A stretch of 64,000 nt of DNA from Lingula anatina (lineage: Eukaryota > Brachiopoda > Lingulata > Lingulida > Lingulidae): NCBI RefSeq assembly GCF_001039355.2, contig NW_019774269.1, positions 526,536 through 590,535 of the forward strand, written 5' to 3'. Below the pieces are notes generated by a model. The model had not been told where the DNA came from and made no database searches. It saw only the letters and a program-made list of their open reading frames with translations. Shown here one piece after another: positions 58,212 through 64,000 of the stretch (the stretch's first letter is position 1; every line of letters begins with the position of its first letter). The position numbers and the translations under genes were made by a program.

Positions 58212-60304
58212 TTAAGTCTGCACAGTATACAGACCGGAGACCTGAAGCATTACGTTGTTGTTGTTCAACCCTGGGAGTCCAAGCACGGTACCCTTCTCCG
58301 CGTACTTGATTATGTAACGGTTAATCATGTCCACAACGTCTTGCGACGGTTCTGTATAGTACCCAGCATCGCGAACGACCTGCAGCATGCCCGCGACAGC
58401 ACCGGCGACGTGAGGTGCGGACATTGAGGTCCCACTTTTCAGGGTCGAACCGTGGTTGTTTCCATAGTAAGCGGCCTTGATGTTCTCCCCTGGCGCGTAA
58501 ATATCGACGCACGGTCCGATGTCACTAAATCCAGCCACGAAATCACCTATCCGGGTGGCTCCAACCGTGAGGGCCCTGCCTACGCTCGCAGGGGATCTGG
58601 CACATGCATCGCCCCCGTAGATATTTCCAGCGCTGACTACCGTTGGGATGCCTGCATCGATTACCGCGTTCACAACGTTGTTGAAGGACGGGCGTTTCGG
58701 ACCACTGAGGGACATATTTATTACTGACAGACGCTTGTATAGTAGAACCTGTGCCTTTACCCAGTTTAGCCCTTCCAGGATCTCCGACTCTGTACAAGAG
58801 TGGCTGCATACCTTGACGGGGATGAGGTTCACCTCCTTGGCTACTCCATAGGTGGCGCCACCTAAGGTACTGGCTACATGGGTACCATGCCCCATGTAGT
58901 CTTTACTATCGGCAAATGAACCTGCGTGCCACCCTGAAATACAATTCACAGAACTTTGATGAGAAAAGCCATCTTCTGATTTCTGTCTTGTGCATATTTC
59001 AAAAACGTGGTGCAAGAATCATTCTCGATATCACACAAGAGGAAGCCAAGAACCATCCATCAAATAAACTATTCAAGAAACTAAACTGGCAAACAATTTA
59101 TGAACGGATAGAATTTCAGAAACCAACACTAGTTTTTTAAAATCTTTACATGGACTTTCACCAAAATATATTGGGGACATACTGCGTACTACAACCTTGG
59201 AGACACTGCAGGCAGAATCCCAAGAACAAGTAATAAGGGAGTCTCTATTTACCAATTGGTAGACATAAAGATATACTAACTAAATGTCCAATATGGACTT
59301 CGATTAAAATATATAACTGCATCAACTCTGAAATTAAACACTCCAAAGTCTCGGATACTTTCAAAAATCGTTTTTTTAAACTTAATAAGTATATACATAA
59401 AATTTATGTTTGATTATTAAAATAATCAAACATAAATTTCATGTATATACTTATTAAGTTATATAGCTTTTAGATTTTTACTAACATAATGTTTTTGTTT
59501 GTTTGCTTGCTTTATTCGTATTACTATTATTATTTAATTTGTTTCAGTTTTATTACAACATTCATTTGATTAGATTAATATATTTCTTTTATTCATTTAC
59601 ACAATATTTTATTTTAACCCCTCAGAGGGCCATGTGTAAGATAAGTATATACACTTAACATGTTTTACCCTCTTTAAAAACCTTAATTATTATTATACAC
59701 ACCAACACCACCAAATCTCTCTCACATCTCTCTCTCTCTCTCTCTCATGTTCTTCCAGTTAAATTTCCTTTACCTGCCGACACTCTTCCCCCGAAGTCCA
59801 TATGATCAGGGTTAATTCCGGTGTCAACGACGTAGGCGTCTATCCCGTTGCCCACCCCCCAGGTAAAGAAAAGGTCATCATTCTTCTCGTAGTCTATTCT
59901 GTCTACACCCTGCATAAAATAAAAGAAACGAAATATCCAAAAATTAATTTATTTATTAGAGTAGATGTTGTTACTCACCGACCGCAGGTTGACCGTAAAC
60001 TAAGTTTTTTTTCGAAAAAAGGCTAACTTTGATGTCGGAATCGATTCATTAATCATTGGTAAGTATGGGGAAAGTCGTCGGTTACCCCTGGAAAATCAGT
60101 ATTTTGGCCAACACGAACAGTTGTTATCTCCTCAAAACACACACGCTAGAAACTGTAACATACGCCTGCACAGACCCAGTGATATTTACCCATGTTAAAC
60201 TGGCATCGAAAGGCCCTTCACGATGGTAACTATCTAACGACACTTTTGTATCTTCTTCAATTTCTTCAATGTGATCAGTAAGCTTGCGAAGCTTTTGGAG
60301 GTCA
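58212..60304 (-). CDS. subtilase copy B, exons 4-6 only (5' part missing)
   Basis: Exons 60304-60190 (end of I9 propeptide, DLQKLRKLTDHIEEIEEDT), 59909-59774 (catalytic Asp in AYVVDTGIN) and 58933-58212 (His in GHGTHVAS, Ser in SGTSMSAPHVAG, stop). Splice sites match copy A exactly. Upstream sequence stops at the single N at 60443, after which the 3' flank of copy C begins, so signal peptide and exons 2-3 are absent here. The visible catalytic domain is intact. It is nearly identical to copy C. The missing part could be a real 5' truncation or an assembly join. Confidence 0.9.
58975..59695 (+). mobile_element. LINE 3' end in intron 5 of copy B
   Basis: Same insertion as in copy A: CIFQKRGARIILDITQEEAK, LFKKLNWQTIYERIEFQKP. 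It is longer than in A because a stretch with a 38-bp inverted duplication (59379-59460) is retained or added. It ends ACCCCTCAGAGGGCCATGTG...TTATTATTAT. Confidence 0.75.
59379..59460. repeat. 38-bp arm inverted repeat (hairpin) in copy B
   Basis: The left arm 59379-59416 (AACTTAATAAGTATATACAT...) and right arm 59423-59460 are inverse copies with one mismatch and a 6-base loop. The left arm is LINE sequence, so the right arm is an inverted duplication of it. Confidence 0.9.
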
Positions 60305-60442
60305 CTAGTGAAGATTTGAAGTACTTCAGCAACGATAATAAATGACATCGGTCCGGACAAAGTGTGCATATTTGAAATACATGTAAATCTGTGTAGAATT
60401 TCTTCACAAAAGTTGAATTTCAAACAAACATCTCAGAAAACT

Positions 60443-60443
60443 N
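60443..60443. other. single N at the B/C junction
   Basis: Left of it the sequence matches the intron upstream of exon 4. Right of it the text (TTTGCGTGAATGCTTGAATT) matches the 3' flank seen at about 56883. A single N at such a switch suggests an assembly join. Confidence 0.8.
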
Positions 60444-61780
60444 CACTTTGCGTGAATGCTTGAATTTATTAGCAGTTGAATAAAAAGACAAAAGCAAAGA
60501 TAGCATCTCGCCTGCTAGATAGAGCACACATTTGAATTTGCAAGAGGAAAATTTCTCTGAGTAGCATTTCTATCTTTTAGTTGTCCATGTGAAGATGTGT
60601 TAATGCAAACAGGCTGCTGCGCTAACTGTGGAAATTCGTGTATGATAGATCACGTGCAACCTTTTTCAGCATATTATATATTTAAATACCTGTTGTCAAA
60701 ATTTAAGCACACCTGCACCTTAACATTGTACTGCGTCCGAAATGTACCGTATTTTTTCCATGCAACTGTGGAAAATCGTGGTTTCAAAGACGACACTCCA
60801 CTTACGGTATTCAAAAGCTCATAAGTGTCTTTTTTTATCTCGTTTTATACCTTATCTTGAATCTAAAAAAAATATTAGAAGTTCGTGTTTGATTCTGAAC
60901 AGTCATTGCTGTGGAAATTGTTTCCATCCATAATTCCGTTGGCGCAGTTCTATTGGGAACTGCTGTAAATTCAAAGCAACACACACACACACACGCTTGC
61001 TAAAATGATGGAATATTTCGGAAATTAGAGACAATTTTTGTTTCAGAGTACTGTGTGAGTTGACCAAAAAAGTATTGTGTAAAAATTGTCACAAAATTTT
61101 GATGTACCTGGCTGTAAAAATGACCGAAAAACGTTCTTAAAGTCAAGGAAGTCAAAATTTCTAAAGGAGCATACAACATATGGGTTCGAGTTGTGGACCC
61201 CGTGTAACAGATCTGAGCAGAATGGCGGGGCAGTCACAAGTGTTTGCGGCCGCAAGTCAATTTTGTTCAGCATAAACGAAGATTGACAATGCCTCGTCCT
61301 TAAGCCTGAAGGGGATCTTGGTCAATTTTTGAGGATTTGGCGAACGCGAGCAAAAGCAAATTGATGCGTCCTTTTGTAGTCGGGGTGCTAATCTCAGCTG
61401 GCGACTCATCAACAAACTAGTTGAGCTGGTATCTGAGGTATAAATGGCGCCCTCCATGTTCAAGACGGCAGCATTCTGAGACGAAATATTTGGTCTAAGT
61501 TTACTTTTGAATGACACTCCAATGAATGTTTTTTCAACAATACAATTGCTCTTCCCTATAAATTGCCGATAATTTATTAAATATATAGCTAATTGCCTTT
61601 AAGAACGGAAAGGGATAAAAAAAATTATCAAATACAGTGTATAATGTAAATTGAAGGAAGAAGATGAAATTACAGTGAACCACTTGCGACTTAGTTTTAA
61701 CATATTTAAAACGAAGATGTAATGTTTTGTCGGGGATACTCCATCATTTTTAGCAAGGGCGTATTTTCAGGCACGCCTGA
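60444..61780. repeat. duplicated 3' flank of subtilase copy C
   Basis: Matches 56883-58211 almost base for base, including TTTAGTTGTCCATGTGAAGA and the sequence around TGTTTGCGGCCGCAAG. No gene is recognised in it. Confidence 0.75.
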
Positions 61781-63863
61781 TTAAGTCTGCACAGTATACA
61801 GACCGGAGACCTGAAGCATTACGTTGTTGTTGTTCAACCCTGGGAGTCCAAGCACGGTACCCTTCTCCGCGTACTTGATTATGTAACGGTTAATCATGTC
61901 CACAACGTCTTGCGACGGTTCTGTATAGTACCCAGCATCGCGAACGACCTGCAGCATGCCCGCGACAGCACCGGCGACGTGAGGTGCGGACATTGAGGTC
62001 CCACTTTTCAGGGTCGAACCGTGGTTGTTTCCATAGTAAGCGGCCTTGATGTTCTCCCCTGGCGCGTAAATATCGACGCACGGTCCGATGTCACTAAATC
62101 CAGCCACGAAATCACCTATCCGGGTGGCTCCAACCGTGAGGGCCCTGCCTACGCTCGCAGGGGATCTGGCACATGCATCGCCCCCGTAGCTATTACCAGC
62201 ACTGACTACCGTTGGGATGCCTGCATCGATTACCGCGTTCACAACGTTGTTGAAGGACGGGCGTTTCGGACCACTGAGGGACATATTTATTACTGACAGA
62301 CGCTTGTATAGTAGTACCTGTGCCTTTACCCAGTTTAGCCCATCCAGGATCTCCGACTCTGTACAAGAGTGGCTGCATACCTTGACGGGGATGAGGTTCA
62401 CCTCCTTGGCTACTCCATAGGTGGCGCCACCTAAGGTACTGGCCACATGGGTACCATGCCCCATGTAGTCTTTACTATCGGCAAATGAACCTGCGTGCCA
62501 CCCTGAAATACAATTCACAGAACTTTGGTGAGAAAAGCCATCTTCTGATTTCTGTCTTGTGCATATTTCGAAAACGTGGTGCAAGAATCATTCTCGATAT
62601 CACACAAGAGGAAGCCAAGAACCATCCATCAAATAAATTATTCAAGAAACTAAACTGGCAAACAATTTATGAACGGATAGAATTTCAGAAACCAACACTA
62701 GTTTTTTAAAATCTTTACATGGACTTTCACCAAAATATATTGGGGGCATACTGAGTACTACAACCTTGGAGACACTACAGGCAGAATCCCAAGATCAAGT
62801 AATAAGGGAGTCTTTATTTACCAAGACTTAAAGATATACTAACTAAATGTCCAATATGGATTTCGATTAAAATATATAACTGCATGTACTCTGAAATTAA
62901 ACACTTCAAAGTCTCGGATACTTTCAAAAATCGTTTTTTAAACTTAATAAGTATATACATAAACTTTATGTTTGATTATTAAAATAATCAAACATAAATT
63001 TCATGTATATACTTATTAAGTTATATAGCTTTTAGATTTTTACTAACATAATGTTTTTGTTTGTTTGCTTGCTTTATTCGTATTACTATTATTATTTAAT
63101 TTGTTTCAGTTTTATTACAATATTCATTTGATTAGATTAATATATTTCTTTTATTCATTTACACAATATTTTATTTTAACCCCTCAGAGGGCCATGTGTA
63201 AGATAAGTATATACACTTAATATGTTTTACCCTCTTTAAAAACCTTAATTATTATTATACAAACCAACACCACCAAATCTCTCTCACATCTCTCTCTCTC
63301 CCTCTCTCATGTTCTTCCAGTTAAATTTCCTTTACCTGCCGACACTCTTCCCCCGAAGTCCATATGATCAGGGTTAATTCCGGTGTCAACGACGTAGGCG
63401 TCTATCCCGTTGCCCACCCCCCAGGTAAAGAAAAGGTCATCATTCTTCTCGTAGTCTATTCTGTCTACACCCTGCATAAAATAAAAGAAACGAAATATCC
63501 AAAAATTAATTTATTTATTAGAGTAGATGTTGTTACTCACCGACCGCAGGTTGACCGTAAGCTAAGTTTTTTTAGAAAAAAAGGCTAACTTTGAATGTCG
63601 GAATTCATTAACCATTGGTAAGTATGGGGAAAGTTGTCGGTTACCCCTGGAAAATCAGTATTTTGGCCAACACGAACAGTTGTTATCTCTTTAACGCGCA
63701 CACGCTAGAAACTGTAACATACGCCTGCACAGACCCAGTGATATTTACCCATGTTAAACTGGCATCGAAAGGCCCTTCACGATGGTAACTATCTAACGAC
63801 ACTTTTGTATCTTCTTCAATTTCTTCAATGTGATCAGTAAGCTTGCGAAGCTTTTGGAGGTCA
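61781..63863 (-). CDS. subtilase copy C, exons 4-6 (continues beyond the window)
   Basis: Exons 63863-63749, 63471-63336 and 62502-61781 repeat the copy B structure with identical splice sites and lengths (115, 136 and 722 nt). Asp, His and Ser motifs are intact (VVDTGIN, GHGTHVAS, GTSMSAPHVAG). The final exon differs from copy B in only two residues that I noticed (Glu/Asp after SEIL, Ile/Ser after SAGN). Signal peptide and exons 1-3 would lie past 64000. Confidence 0.9.
62545..63262 (+). mobile_element. LINE 3' end in intron 5 of copy C
   Basis: Same truncated LINE end as in copies A and B (CIFRKRGARIILDITQEEAK). The hairpin at 62941-63022 is present as in B. Confidence 0.75.
62941..63022. 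repeat. 38-bp arm inverted repeat (hairpin) in copy C
   Basis: Arms 62941-62978 and 62985-63022 are inverse copies with two mismatches. It is orthologous in position to the hairpin at 59379-59460. Confidence 0.9.
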
Positions 63864-64000
63864 CTAGTGAAGATTTGAAGTACTTCAGCAACGATAATAA
63901 ATGCCATCGGTCCGGACAAAGTGTGCATATTTGAAATACATGTAAATCTGTGTAGAATTTCTTCACAAAAGTTGAATTTCAACCATACATCTCAGAAAAC

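Noticed and set aside
1-64000. CRISPR arrays, rRNA genes, bacterial operons
   Set aside because: No regular direct repeats with unique spacers, no rRNA text, and exon/intron structure throughout shows a eukaryotic genome.

Overview
The window is a piece of an animal genome, not a microbial one. Genes are broken into small exons with GT/AG introns, introns and spacers are full of decayed transposons and microsatellites, and the sequence is AT-rich. The gene families (a fibrinogen-domain secreted protein, a huge NB-ARC/TPR STAND protein, tandem proteinase-K-like subtilases, an EGF-containing Cys-rich extracellular protein) and the mobile DNA (CR1/L2-like LINEs, Tc1/mariner, Harbinger-like MITEs, tRNA-SINEs, THAP and tyrosine-recombinase fragments) fit a marine invertebrate such as a mollusc, another lophotrochozoan or a lancelet. 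Sequence reading alone does not settle the species. Ns mark gaps at 15514-15566 and 50045-50399. Single Ns at 37176, 45888 and 60443 look like assembly joins.

Layout. (1) 1.9-14.3 kb, minus strand: 16 phase-consistent exons of a secreted Cys-rich protein with one EGF domain and a duplicated two-exon Cys cassette; its 5' end was not found. Its introns hold several copies of one MITE family. One copy is split by a Tc1/mariner-like element that carries a BEN-domain ORF and an internally deleted transposase. (2) 14.3-22.7 kb: gene-poor, with a local duplication around a gap, a THAP-domain relic, long ATT-type microsatellites and a 730-bp inverted-repeat element. (3) 22.7-25.1 kb, minus: a complete four-exon secreted fibrinogen-related protein of 246 aa. 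(4) 25.1-28.9 kb: no gene, but a diverged ~75-bp tandem array. (5) 28.9-33.5 kb, minus: a 4.5-kb exon encoding an NB-ARC ATPase and at least 22 TPRs in 84-residue modules. (6) 34.3-40.0 kb, plus: a decayed two-ORF LINE interrupted by 2.4 kb of foreign DNA with a tyrosine-recombinase fragment. (7) 40.0-46 kb: DNA transposons and SINE-like pieces. (8) 46-64 kb, minus: three tandem subtilase copies. Copy A is complete (6 exons, 444 aa). Copies B and C contain only exons 4-6 here and are nearly identical to each other.

How the genes relate: the three well-supported families are a secreted fibrinogen-related protein (often a lectin), a STAND NTPase with a TPR sensor array, and secreted subtilases. 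They are all classes that expand in invertebrate genomes and are often tied to recognition or defence, but nothing shows that they act in one pathway. The most unusual structure is the three-layer nest at 6.76-9.15 kb (intron > MITE > Tc1-like element with a BEN ORF). An uninterrupted MITE paralogue at 5361-5538 in the same gene serves as its empty-site reference.
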